A stretch of DNA of 64,000 bases from a virus. This document shows, in pieces, positions 1-10,900 of the stretch. Numbering within the stretch: position 1 is the first letter of the stretch; every line of letters starts with the position of its first letter. The DNA is taken from positions 1-64,000 of the IMG/VR virus record IMGVR_UViG_3300027777_000001, one strand, 5' to 3'. The position numbers were made by a program, and so were the translations under genes. The notes below the pieces were generated by a model that did no database searches, was not told the origin of the DNA, and saw only the letters and a list, made by a program, of their open reading frames with translations.

Positions 1-1
1 G

Positions 2-553
2 AAACTTCAGATCCAAGATGCCATGCTAACGGCAGCTCTTCAACGTACAGAAGTAACAGCTCAAATTGCACAGATCAATGCACAAACTATTGGGGTGACC
101 CGACAGAACGATAACTTGTTAATTCAAGGTGCTCAGGTTACACAACAAACTTTGTTGTTAAACCAACAGACAGCGAATGCGTTGATCGAACATGACAACC
201 TGATTAAACAGGGTTGTGTCTTGGCTTCACAGTTTGATATGAATATGGGTACTGTGGCTCGGGTTGCAGCAGAGACCTTGTTGCTAACCCAGAAGAAGAT
301 CACGGAAGCCGCACAAACCACCGCACAGTCGGTAGACGATAGCAGCGTTGTGGGTTGTCAGAAAGCTCTGTACAAAGCCCAGACAGCAGGCTTTGCACGG
401 AACTCTGAGCAGGCCGCAACCAAGCTCCTGATTGATACCTGGTCGATTCGTCGTACCACGGACACAGGCACCTTGGCGGATGGAACCAATCAATTAAATG
501 ATGCCACCATTGGTCGGGCAGTCTCCAAGATGCTTGCAGGTGTTGGGGCATAG
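2..553 (+). CDS. N4-like virion structural protein, 5' truncated
   Basis: The frame is open from base 2 with no stop, so the gene begins left of the window; the first internal ATG is at 23. What remains (about 183 residues) is rich in Gln, Ala and Thr with heptad-like spacing of aliphatic residues (TAQIAQINAQT, LLLNQQTANALI), suggesting long helices. Its place directly before the 779-codon virion protein and the vRNAP gene matches the run of minor virion genes upstream of the N4 vRNAP gene. The exact N4 counterpart (gp53-gp55 region) is a guess from memory. The stop at 551-553 is followed 21 bases later by the next start, so it is co-transcribed. Confidence 0.6.
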   Translation, partial: KLQIQDAMLTAALQRTEVTAQIAQINAQTIGVTRQNDNLLIQGAQVTQQTLLLNQQTANALIEHDNLIKQGCVLASQFDMNMGTVARVAAETLLLTQKKITEAAQTTAQSVDDSSVVGCQKALYKAQTAGFARNSEQAATKLLIDTWSIRRTTDTGTLADGTNQLNDATIGRAVSKMLAGVGA

Positions 554-574
554 CCTCTTTAAATAGGGGGATGT

Positions 575-2914
575 ATGGGGTTCTTTCAGGGGCGGGAATA
601 CACCACTGTTGGAACCACCATGTCTCGAGTTATCGAGGACAAGATCCTTCCTGACTCAGGCAAGAATGGGGCGATTAAGTCTCTCTTTCAAGGTGGCAAT
701 GTCACCGACTATATCCAAGATGAATTAACCAATTCCTTGGGCATTCGTGCTAAGCGAATGTATGAGTACGCTGAGAAAGAGTATGCCTTTGGAATGCCCT
801 CAGGGGAATTCTATCTAGCCTCCCAAGGGGTGCCTGAAGTCAAGGCGATCTTGGATGCACAGACAGGCACCGATACTCAACCCGATTACACCCATTTAGG
901 GCCCATGAATACGCTGCACATGGCGTGGATCGCTTTGGTGCGTGATTATGGCTATGACTCCTCTAAGAACGAGCTCACGACCCTCTCAGCTCGAACAGGT
1001 AAGAAGTGTTATCTCACCGATATGCAGGTCATTATTCCTGCAGCAACTTTTGATATTCTGAATCCAAAGGCAATCGAGCAATGGGGAATTTCACCCAAGG
1101 CAGGGTTCATTCCGAGCAATAGCCAAGTCCCTTACTTGCCAGAGATTGGGGCATTGGTTGATCACACGCCTGTTAAGCGAGACACCACAGTTACCTTTGA
1201 ACAGGTGTTGGTGAAGTATGTCACCATCCTCTCTGACCCAGAGATCAATGTGTACACAGGGCTTTATGACGAGGAACTGGTCACAGAAGAGTTAGAACTC
1301 ACAATGCCTATTGTGGGGTTCAGTTCCTCAGCGGATTACTTTCACGCCATGTACGAGATCAGTGGGCGTAGGTATTATTGGATGTATCAACTTGGCACGG
1401 GTGGATATCCACAGTTGGATGCCATCTTCAATGTCCCACCTTCAGTAGCAGGGGAGTTCTATCCCTTTGGTTACTTTAGGTTTAATAAATACAACATATC
1501 AAACGATAAGAACTCGCCATTATATAAAACCAGTAAGGCGATGTTTAAGCATTTGCAGCTCAATTATGATGCGATTAGCAAGGCCGTGGAGGAGAATCCA
1601 AGTATTGGGGACATCGAGCAAGCCATGATGATGAGCATGGTTCCAGCCAATACTGAGAACCATGACGAGCAAGAGTATCTGTATACCTTCTTTGAACGTC
1701 TACGGCTAAACCAAGATAACACCACGGGTTCATTTACGTTAGAGAGCATTCTCTCAAGCCTGACTCGAGGAGGCGTAGGAGAAGTGGCTTCTGCCATCGT
1801 CATCCAAGATAAGATTTTCAAACTATCCGTGAGTAATTCAGGGATATTTAAGAAACGTATGGGTGGCTCGATTGGGAAACGAGGAACCTATAACAGCAGG
1901 TTCGCAGAGAGACGGGGAAGCTTTCCCGCAATAGATGGGGGTGGTGAGAAGTATCAACGGGAATACATTATCCCGTGCCACTACTACCAGTACCAAGTCT
2001 CGGACTCGATGTATGACGAGATTGAAGTCATTAATCTAACCACCCAATACTTCATCTTTGAGCGTTATACGACCATTGGCTTTGGTGTGAATACGCTTGT
2101 CATGGTGCCTCTTGATCGAAGCATTATGACGGATTATTCAATCCCTCATGCAGAGAGATTATTTTCACGATCTTTATATTATGTTTTTAATAGTCGAGTA
2201 GACACATCCCTGCCTTGGTATAGCTCGGATGCAGTGTCATTAGTATTATTTATTATTGCTGCCGTAATGATGTATTTTGGTATTGCAGAAGGAATGGAAG
2301 CATGGATTGGATTAATGGCAACTTACACAGCCATTCAAGTTGTTATTAATATTCTGATTAAATTACTGGTGGCAATTGTTATTCAATTTGCCATTCGTAA
2401 AGCCATCGAAGCAGTCGGCCCAGAGTTTGCAATTGCCATAGCAGTCTTGGCTGCAGCAGTAGCCTTATATGGTGGCTTTGGTAATACAGGCTTTGGCTCC
2501 AATATGTGTAGCGCCCCATTACCTTTTGCAGAGCAAGTATTAGCAGTGGCGACGAGTTTAGTTTCCCCTGGCAATATTGCTCTAAGTATGGCAAATGGAG
2601 TATCTGAGTATTATTCGGATAAAATAAAAGATATAGATACTGAGTTTGAAGAATTAAATATTCGAGCCTTTAAAGATAATGAATTATTTAATAATGCAGA
2701 ACAGTTATTAGCGACATCAACATTACTTTCCCCATTAACTATTATGGGTGAAGAGCCAGAAGATTATTATCGACGTACCGCACAATCTGGCAATGTTGGG
2801 GTAGCAGCGATTAATGGGATTAATAATTATGTGGAACGGGCTTTGACTCTACCCACGTTTGCACAAACGCTATACGGTGTAGACGCCAGCTTGGATGTTG
2901 AACAGACAGTTTAA
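575..2914 (+). CDS. Large N4-like virion protein with central membrane segments
   Basis: A 779-residue protein in the virion operon, at the position and size I would expect for the N4 gp52-like structural protein. Most of it is soluble, but residues about 548-640 form a cluster of very hydrophobic segments (SLVLFIIAAVMMYFG, AIQVVINILIKLLVAIVI, FAIAIAVLAAAVALYGG). In a podovirus virion protein these could insert into the host membrane during ejection; that role is inference. A ribosome site (AGGGGGATGT) precedes ATG 575. From about base 2160 to the end, codon use shifts to AT-rich third positions (TTA, ATT, AAT) relative to the first two thirds, without a frame break. It is not a recognised enzyme. 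Confidence 0.7.
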   Translation: MGFFQGREYTTVGTTMSRVIEDKILPDSGKNGAIKSLFQGGNVTDYIQDELTNSLGIRAKRMYEYAEKEYAFGMPSGEFYLASQGVPEVKAILDAQTGTDTQPDYTHLGPMNTLHMAWIALVRDYGYDSSKNELTTLSARTGKKCYLTDMQVIIPAATFDILNPKAIEQWGISPKAGFIPSNSQVPYLPEIGALVDHTPVKRDTTVTFEQVLVKYVTILSDPEINVYTGLYDEELVTEELELTMPIVGFSSSADYFHAMYEISGRRYYWMYQLGTGGYPQLDAIFNVPPSVAGEFYPFGYFRFNKYNISNDKNSPLYKTSKAMFKHLQLNYDAISKAVEENPSIGDIEQAMMMSMVPANTENHDEQEYLYTFFERLRLNQDNTTGSFTLESILSSLTRGGVGEVASAIVIQDKIFKLSVSNSGIFKKRMGGSIGKRGTYNSRFAERRGSFPAIDGGGEKYQREYIIPCHYYQYQVSDSMYDEIEVINLTTQYFIFERYTTIGFGVNTLVMVPLDRSIMTDYSIPHAERLFSRSLYYVFNSRVDTSLPWYSSDAVSLVLFIIAAVMMYFGIAEGMEAWIGLMATYTAIQVVINILIKLLVAIVIQFAIRKAIEAVGPEFAIAIAVLAAAVALYGGFGNTGFGSNMCSAPLPFAEQVLAVATSLVSPGNIALSMANGVSEYYSDKIKDIDTEFEELNIRAFKDNELFNNAEQLLATSTLLSPLTIMGEEPEDYYRRTAQSGNVGVAAINGINNYVERALTLPTFAQTLYGVDASLDVEQTV

Positions 2915-2945
2915 ATACTCTCGATGAGAGATACGGAGTTTTATT

Positions 2946-3434
2946 ATGAATATGCGTGTAAATGGAAATCAAGGGTTGCGTCTACCCGATAGTTATAGCC
3001 AACCCATTGCTACTGGATCCTTTTTGGATTCGGGAACATCCTCGGATATGAGTAGCTATTTAGACTTTGGTGGCTCGAGTGGTGGAAATGGAAACGGTAT
3101 CCGTTCAGGCCCTGTTGAAAACTATCTTCCTTCGGTAGCTGCTCCTGCAGGTGGAGGAGGAATGGGTTGGCTATTTGGTGATGCCACTCAAACAGGCCAA
3201 ATGGGGAACATTCTAGGTGGTATTGGCGCAGCAGGAAAGATGTACATGGGTATGCAGCAATACGGCTTAGCCAAGGATGCCCTGGCTCAATCCAAAGAGC
3301 AATACGCCAAGAACTATGCAGCGCAGCAGAGCATGACTAATGCCTCGCTCTCGGATCGACAGATTGCACGCAACGCAGCAGGCCCCGGCTATCAAGATAC
3401 AGCGGGCTATATGGCTCAATACGGGATTAAATAA
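2946..3434 (+). CDS. Small glycine/serine-rich virion protein
   Basis: A 162-residue protein whose first half is low-complexity Gly/Ser/Asn (GGSSGGNGNG, APAGGGGMGW) and whose second half is helical with Gln/Ala/Met. It lies between two virion genes, starts 32 bases after the preceding stop and ends 2 bases before the next ATG, so it is part of the late operon. No enzymatic motif is visible. By position it is probably a minor virion component; the Gly-rich N-terminus may be a flexible linker. Confidence 0.6.
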   Translation: MNMRVNGNQGLRLPDSYSQPIATGSFLDSGTSSDMSSYLDFGGSSGGNGNGIRSGPVENYLPSVAAPAGGGGMGWLFGDATQTGQMGNILGGIGAAGKMYMGMQQYGLAKDALAQSKEQYAKNYAAQQSMTNASLSDRQIARNAAGPGYQDTAGYMAQYGIK

Positions 3435-3436
3435 TC

Positions 3437-4861
3437 ATGGCTAACCCAATCACATGGCAGAACGTAGACACGGGTACAGGGGCAGCAACAGCCGCCTATG
3501 GTGCAGGACGGTTAATGGATTCAGCTACCACAGGTATTACAGGTGGCATGGATCAGATTAAAGGTGTTTATGACCAGTACCAAAAGGATCGCAAGGTTGA
3601 CAATACCGCAGCGTATGAAGCTGAGATTGCTAAGTACACCACCCCAGAGGCTTTGAAAGCCGCACAGGATAGTGGCGTATTGGCTAATCTAGGTAAGCAA
3701 TTTGGCTTACAGATGAATCAAGACGTACTGAAGAACGGTGTAAGGAATGCACAAACCAGTCTCCGTGGTGATGTCACTGCAGATAACGCATACACAGATA
3801 TGCTGGGTATCCGTAAAATTGAAAACCCTGTTGATACATTTGCCCGAGAAAGAATAGATGCTATTGATAATCAAAGAGTAAGAATTCGTGCAGCCGACGA
3901 TACAAGTGCAACGTCAGGATTAACACGGCAAGGGTTGCAAAATACGTTAACTGAATATGCATTGAATGCACCCTTACGTGCAATTACTAGAACAGGTCTA
4001 GAAGGTACAGCAGCTGGCGTAGTTCGAGATAATGCTTACGATTTAACGCCACAAGGTATAAAAGATAAAGCAACTAAACGTAGGGTAGCGGGCGGTATAG
4101 ACCAAGCTACAGAAGTAAAACAGAATGATGTTGTTCAGGATCGAGCTGGATTGAATTTTATGAATCAAGCCTATGCACAATTAGCAACTGATTTGCGGAG
4201 TGGTGTAGGTACCCCTGAAAGTATGAATTTAGCTGTATTGAAAGTTAAATCTGATTTAAGGGCTCAAGGTTTTTCGGATGCAAAAATTGAAGAGTTTCAC
4301 GCCGCCAATGCAGAAGGGCTCTATCCAACGACTCATTTTGCGGGAGACGCTGCTCGTCGCACCCTCGCGGCTGCTAAGGTAGTAGCACAGGATACTGTTG
4401 AAGAGCAAAAAAATCCTGTTTGGAAAGCATCGATTAATACTAAATCCAATACGGAACAAGCAGGTGATGTGCTTGCAGGATTCATGCCCAAACCTAAACC
4501 AATGGAAGGAATTGGTCAGAATGAAACTTCAGATGAGAGAAAGGGTCGCCATAATTACGAAGCTGCACAATCATTTATAACTGGTTTAATTGGTACAACG
4601 TACACTTTTGGTGGCAAAACAATGACTGTCACTTCTTACGATGTTCAAAATGCACTTGCAACCGGAGGCGCACACGATAAAGGATTATGGCAATTGTTTA
4701 CTAACCCGCTTGCCAATGAAGGTATTCAGGTTTATAAAAAAGATACTGAAGCGGCCCTTAAAAAGATAATGATGTCACCTGAACGAGTTAAGCAGCAAAC
4801 TTGGTATGACAGAAAGAATGAGGGTAATGTCCGAGCTATTACTGGGACTCCTAATAAATAA
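3437..4861 (+). CDS. Putative internal virion protein upstream of vRNAP
   Basis: A 474-residue, mostly helical and hydrophilic protein, immediately upstream of the giant RNA polymerase gene in the same orientation. It has a small Gly/Ala N-terminus (DTGTGAATAAYGAGRL) and no catalytic motif that I recognise. In N4 the gene before the vRNAP gene also encodes a virion protein, which supports the call (N4 gp51-like by position). Bases about 3830-4860 use AT-rich codons, unlike the first third. The stop is TAA at 4859-4861, followed by a 98-base AT-rich gap with a strong inverted repeat. Confidence 0.55.
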   Translation: MANPITWQNVDTGTGAATAAYGAGRLMDSATTGITGGMDQIKGVYDQYQKDRKVDNTAAYEAEIAKYTTPEALKAAQDSGVLANLGKQFGLQMNQDVLKNGVRNAQTSLRGDVTADNAYTDMLGIRKIENPVDTFARERIDAIDNQRVRIRAADDTSATSGLTRQGLQNTLTEYALNAPLRAITRTGLEGTAAGVVRDNAYDLTPQGIKDKATKRRVAGGIDQATEVKQNDVVQDRAGLNFMNQAYAQLATDLRSGVGTPESMNLAVLKVKSDLRAQGFSDAKIEEFHAANAEGLYPTTHFAGDAARRTLAAAKVVAQDTVEEQKNPVWKASINTKSNTEQAGDVLAGFMPKPKPMEGIGQNETSDERKGRHNYEAAQSFITGLIGTTYTFGGKTMTVTSYDVQNALATGGAHDKGLWQLFTNPLANEGIQVYKKDTEAALKKIMMSPERVKQQTWYDRKNEGNVRAITGTPNK

Positions 4862-4903
4862 TAACTGGCATTATAAGTATTAATAATTGTTAGTTTAAAG
4901 ATA

Positions 4904-4959
4904 ATCCCTATACAGTATAAAATAGTAATAATTAAAAACTATTCTGTATAGGGATATTA
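4904..4959 (+). promoter_or_regulatory. Inverted repeat enclosing the vRNAP ribosome-binding site
   Basis: Twelve bases at 4904-4915 (ATCCCTATACAG) are perfectly complementary to 4944-4955 (CTGTATAGGGAT). A second nested pair ATAGT/ACTAT (4922-4926 and 4938-4942) closes an AT-rich loop. The 3' arm contains the only Shine-Dalgarno candidate, AGGGA at 4950-4954, five bases before the vRNAP ATG at 4960. As RNA this hairpin would hide the ribosome site. An operator or late promoter element is an alternative reading. Confidence 0.65.
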
Positions 4960-7900
4960 ATGGCTACCTTTGATATTGACCAATATCTTGCAGACCAACA
5001 TAATGCCTCGCTAGAAGCCTCTAAGCTTGCTGCGAATATCCCAAAACCAGTTGAACCAGTTAATACTGTTCCAGAGTTTCCTGATAATTCTATATTCGGA
5101 AGTAGCCCTACCAATATTAAAGATAAATTGGCAGAAGTATATCGAGCCAGTAAACAAAAGGTTGAGCAATTAGCAACTGATATTGGCAATATTAAACTAG
5201 CTCAAAATCCTGAGACGGTCACGCTGACCGATCAATTTAAAGCATCATTAGCTGGAGTTCAGAAAGATTTAAATGGCTCGCTAACTGCACCGCTTGATCC
5301 TGATCCACAGAAAAATACGCTTGCGTATAAAAACTGGGTGGCTAACGGTAGCCCCGGATTTGAGTACGATCCCGAAAGTACGGCAGCTCAATTTAATAAT
5401 GGAGTAGCTCGAGTTGATTCTGGTATCGCTCGGTCTATTGGAAATATTAAAGCTGGGTTACTGGCTCCGGGTCTTGTGCTTGCCGATAATGCAACGACTG
5501 AACAAGAGAAAGCTGCATATAACCGTCGAGCTGCAGGGTTTGAATACGGCGATGGTCAACGTGCAAATCCAGGGGACGACGCACTATTGAACGCCCCATC
5601 TAGTGTGAACTTGTCTGCCATCACAGGGGTCGGAGACAATCCCAATTACCAGTTAGGTACTTCAGGAGGTTCTCTTAAAGAGCGAGCCACACAGATTGTT
5701 CCTGAACGTAAGGCAACCATCCTTGAATTACTGGATCATTCGAGAGCGACAAGCAAACAGATTGATGACATTGCCACTTCCCATGATCTTGGGTCTCTGG
5801 TAGATCATGCTGCGGAGGATCGAGTAACAGCGGCACAGAAAGACTGGGTTCCTCAGAATTTAAAAATGAGAGACAGTTTTAGTATCAACAGAAAGAGTGC
5901 TGCAAGTAATTTTGCAGAGGGTAATTTTAAAGAAGCTTTAATAAATGCAGAAAGTGCGTTAGCAGATGGCGCTTCAGTTACTGGACATTACGCTGCCAAT
6001 ACGGTTAGAGATCTATTTAATCACCCCGATATTATCGAAGCTGCGGTTCAAGATAACTCGCCTCAATTGGCGCTTGGTTTAATCCCTGTAGTTGGAGCGA
6101 CCGCTTTAGGCGTATTGAACGCAGGTTATGGAGCCCAGATGTACGCCAAGGGTGAGCAGAAATATACAAAAGAAACGGGTATACCGTTTGCACCACAAGG
6201 GGAAAGAAATGTACAAGCTGTTGCATCGGGAGCTGCAGCTGCAGCTGAATTTGTTGGAGATTTAATCCCTGTTGGGGGAATTACGAAAGCTGGGCAAGCT
6301 ATTAGTGGCTTGGGTAAAGATGCTGCTGCTGTTGCAGCTAAAGTCTCTGCTGAACAAGCTGCTAAGACTGCAGCTGAAGCTGGGTTTGTAAACCGAGTCA
6401 AGGCTGGAACCCTCGATACAGCAAAGGCTATGGCGGGGGAATTTACAACAGAGACATTCCAATCACCCTTAGAAAACATAGCTAACCGTGAGGCTTATGA
6501 CCCATATGGGCAAGCCTTGTCAAGTGTCATGGGTGCAGCTGGTGGTGCAGGAATGAATGGCCCGTCCTCAGTTGTCACACAACTTGGGAAAGCAGCTCAA
6601 GCTGTACAAGATAAGAAAGCAGTAGCAGAGCAAGCCAAAGCAGCACAACAAAAAGAAGCCATTGACTTCTACCAAGCCGCAGAGAAAAACGATGCTTCGA
6701 TCTACACAGATCCAACAAGCAAGACCTACGATCCAGTTAAAGCTGCAGGGGTATGGTTTACCCATAGCCAACAAGCTACGACAACCCCCGAGACAAAGGC
6801 GGAAAACTTAGCCAAGGTTACGGATCTTCAAGCACAGATGCAGGCTGACATTGAATCCGTCAAGGGTTCAGTTGAATCTAGCCAGCCTAAAGCCCAAGCA
6901 GCATTGCTCGATCAACAAGCCAAGTTACAGGCATCGTTGTCGATTGCTACTCCAGCACAGACGGAACAGATTAACCAAGCCTTGGGTGAGTTGCAGCAAA
7001 AGATTGATCAACCTGTCTTGGATACCCGAGGTCTTAAAGATGCGGGGTTACGTGCTACCAAGATGGAGAAGCAGCTAGAACAGATCACAGCCATGCGTAC
7101 AAGGCTTGATCTAGAAGCAGGTGCCCAAGGTAGTCAAGATGGGATCAACGCTCAGAGAGCCTCTACAGAGGTTCCTGTGGCACCTGTTGCAAGTACGACA
7201 AACAATCAAGATGGCAAGTCTAGCTATGATCCAAGTGGGTACATGGATACGAAAGAATGGCAAGCAATTGACGCACAGCATAGTCCTGTTGAAGCTCAAT
7301 GGATTGCTATGGAAAGTGGCCCTGAGTCTCAAGCGTTTTATGAAAAGAATGTTAAAGATTTGACAGCTCAAAAAGATGCAATTCGAGACGCTTGGCAAAA
7401 GAACGATCCAGCAAATGCATCTGTAAACCAAACTGTAAACCAGTCAGCTAATCAAAGTCCGTTACCTGCAAGCGCCAAAGACATTCCCCTTAATCCAGCT
7501 AGTCGTATTGGGGATTTACTGGATCTGGACAATCAAGACCATGAAGGGGTGTTCGACGCTATCAAAATATTGGCAATGGTAAGAAAAGGTCATCGAAGAG
7601 GAATGACAGCAGATCAATTAAAAAACGATACATTTATTAGAACCAGTTTAGCGGGACTTACCTTAAGAGCAAAGACTGATAAAACTGCCCAACAAGGTTT
7701 AGATTATTTTAATAAAAAGTTTGATGATATTGTTAGTCAATCTGATGAGTCTGCTGCATCTAATGCAATTGCAAAAGATCTTCTAGGAAATACAGTTCCA
7801 TTAAAGGATTTATTGCAGCATATTATTAATGAAAACAAAGACCCCGAACTTACTAAAATTGCTAAACAAATATTAAAAGTAGCGGGTGATGTTCCAGTAT

Positions 7901-10900
7901 CAACTCAGTCTGAACGAACTGAGGTAGGTGGGTTGTACGACATTATAAATCAAACTATAGAGATCACTGAAAGTTACTTAAATAATGGGGGTGTTGCTGA
8001 TCCTGATACAGCTGAAATTGTTTTACATGAAGGTGGACACGCTGCAACCATATATGCACTTGTAAAAAATCCAGCGCTTAGAAAACAGTTGTATGACTTA
8101 ATGGAGCACGTTGCTAAAACAAATCCAGAAATGCTGCAAGAGTATGGACTAACTGACACAGCTGAATTTTTAGCAGAAGGTTTTGCTAATCCAAAGTTTC
8201 GTGCAAAATTAAAAGAAATTGCCCCATCAGGGATTAACCGAGGAAAGTTTGCTAACGCTTGGGCAGAGTTTGTGGAGTTTATTCGTAAGGCACTTGGATT
8301 GCCTGTATCTACAAGATCTGCTTTGACGGAGCTCATGGAACTTGGTAATCAAGCCATGCGTGAAACTGGTAAAGCTAAAAATAAAAAGATAACAATAAGA
8401 GAATTTAACGATGCAACAGCAGAAGAAATTGCGCCAATTCAACAAGTAGTTGATCCATTAATTGCTATTAAAAATAATGTTTCTGACTCTAATATAAAAG
8501 ACCTTATAGATGAGGCGATAAAAAAAGCGTCGAGGCAAACAGTAGTAGCTGTTGCTGTTGTTGAAGCTCTAGAAAAATTACGTATTATTTCTGAAACTGC
8601 ACCTGAAACAATTACTTTAGACTCTTTTGACAAAGCTGTTGATTCAATGGTGTTTAAATTAAGTAGCCCAAGAAAAGAAGGCCAAGGTAATTCAACCGAA
8701 GCAGACACACAGACTACAGAGAAGACTCTAGAAGAACAGAATGCCTCAGTCCCTGAGGCTCCTACGAATAAAGATTCTAAGAAAGAAACTAATAAAGAAT
8801 CTAATGCTGGTGGTTTAGATGTTCTTAACCAACCTGTATCGCCTAAAGGTACAGCGTATAACTTACGCAATGTCATCACGGATTACTTTACCCAGAACGC
8901 AGGCAAGGATACCAACGGTACGCAAAGACCCTTGGTTAAGGTTCGTGACTTCTTGACATCACTCTTGGCTGAACCAACCCTTGCTGAACAGTTTGTGAAG
9001 GGTAAGGAGTTATCTGAGCGTCAACAAGAAGCTGTTGCTTTCTTTGCTAAGACAGCCATGGCATGGCTCCCAACGATTCAAGAAGCTTTGTTTAAGCGGG
9101 CAGATCCTACTTACTACGCGGATAACGATCCTTTGCAATTTCTCTATACCGAGGTCTTAGATGCCAACGGTAAACCTACAGGCAAGTTTGATGCAGATGA
9201 GAACTACAAGACTGCGATTGCTTATGCAGCATTTTCTACCATTCAAGACATGGCAGGAAATGGGGAGTTAAATAGTCAAGCCACAATCAATAAGATGCTG
9301 GGTCGTTTGGCTGACCATGAGGTTACGCCTGAGGAATGGAGAGCCTTGGGTAGGATCGGTACGCTTGAGGATCTACTGGCTAATGCAGCAGGGCAAGTAG
9401 CCTATGAAGCTCTTGGTTTACAAGTCAAGAATATGGAGACTTGGAATAACTTACCTGCTCAGATTAAGACATCGATGGGAGCTCATGTTATGAAGCTTCT
9501 CATCGAGCAAGGCTACATTGAACGCCATCTCCTTGATGCCACAGATATCAGTGCAATGAGGGGCTATAGCTCTACTGGTGGATCAGATACCACGACCAAT
9601 TACACAGGGCTTGAAAACCTGTCTTACTTTACTTTAGCGCGGGAAGGACAGCCCACAGATCTGCAGCGTCCATTAACAGGTGAGTTGCAACAGATCGTAG
9701 ACTCTGTGAAGGGTACGCAAGGTATCTTAGATAAAGTGTTCTCTATTGAATCAGCTACCAGATGGCCAAGCCTTGAGCCATTAGAACCCCACCAAGTCAA
9801 TGCTAAGAACTCTGATCAATTAGTTCCTGATACGTTGGGTACGATTATTGATAAGAAATTAAAAGAAGTGAATAAGTTACGGCAAGATGTCTGGCACGTT
9901 TTAGGGGGGTTCACTCGAGATTTTACCCTTGAGATGATGGGGAAAGAAGATAGTACCCAAGCGCAAAAAGGACGCAGGTTATCGGTTGAAGCCAAGAACC
10001 AGAGTCTAGAAAGAGAGTTTGATCAGTACAGGGAACTTGGTACGATTCTTTTAACCACAGGGACTAAGGACTTAGGGCAGCCGTACTTCTTGGATTACTC
10101 AGTGTGGAAACAACACCGAGTCGGAATTGCGACGAATGGCTTTAACCCTAACTCGAGTAAAGCTCAGCGTCAACAGTCGTACCAGCCTGATTGGGAAACC
10201 AAGATTGATAGGAATGACTCTGCACAAATGGATAATTTCTATTTGGGAGTTGCAGAGGGTTTTGGTATTGCAACAGACAATGTTCCAAATGCAGTAAGCC
10301 TCGTAACAATCAAAGATCGGTTTGCACAGGCCGATGTAGTAGAGGCGGTCGAGATATTGCGTCAACGTATGGTTAGTGTTGATCCAGAACCGTTTACCGA
10401 TGCTGAGCAACAGAAGATAGTTTCACTGGTTAAGAAAGGCAAAGAGAATCTTCATTCTCTGAATTCATTAATTGCTTTGGCTCATTTCTCTGAAGCGGTT
10501 AAGACTAATTCAGATACATTCACGGTTCAGATCCCCGCAGAGCGTGATGGTAAGACGAATGGCCCAATGCTGGCTAATGCCTTCTTTGGTGTGGGATCAA
10601 GCCCTGCAGAGCTCTTTAAGACCCTCAATCGTGGGGGATTCTTTGAAGTCGGTAATCCAGATACACAGTTCAATATCTGGAAAGGTAAAGGCAATCTAGA
10701 CCTGTACGAAAAAGGTACAGGGAATTTGCTTAGGACTCTTCAATGGTTGATCACAGAAAAGAAAGTCTTTGGTTTTATTAAGGATACCGTTCAGGTATTC
10801 ACCAAGAGTTTGACCGACCCTAAAACAGGGGGTGTCAATTCTGTCGGTCGAAACATGATGAAGAAGCCTACCCAAGAGGTGGTCTATGGCTCGTCTTCTA

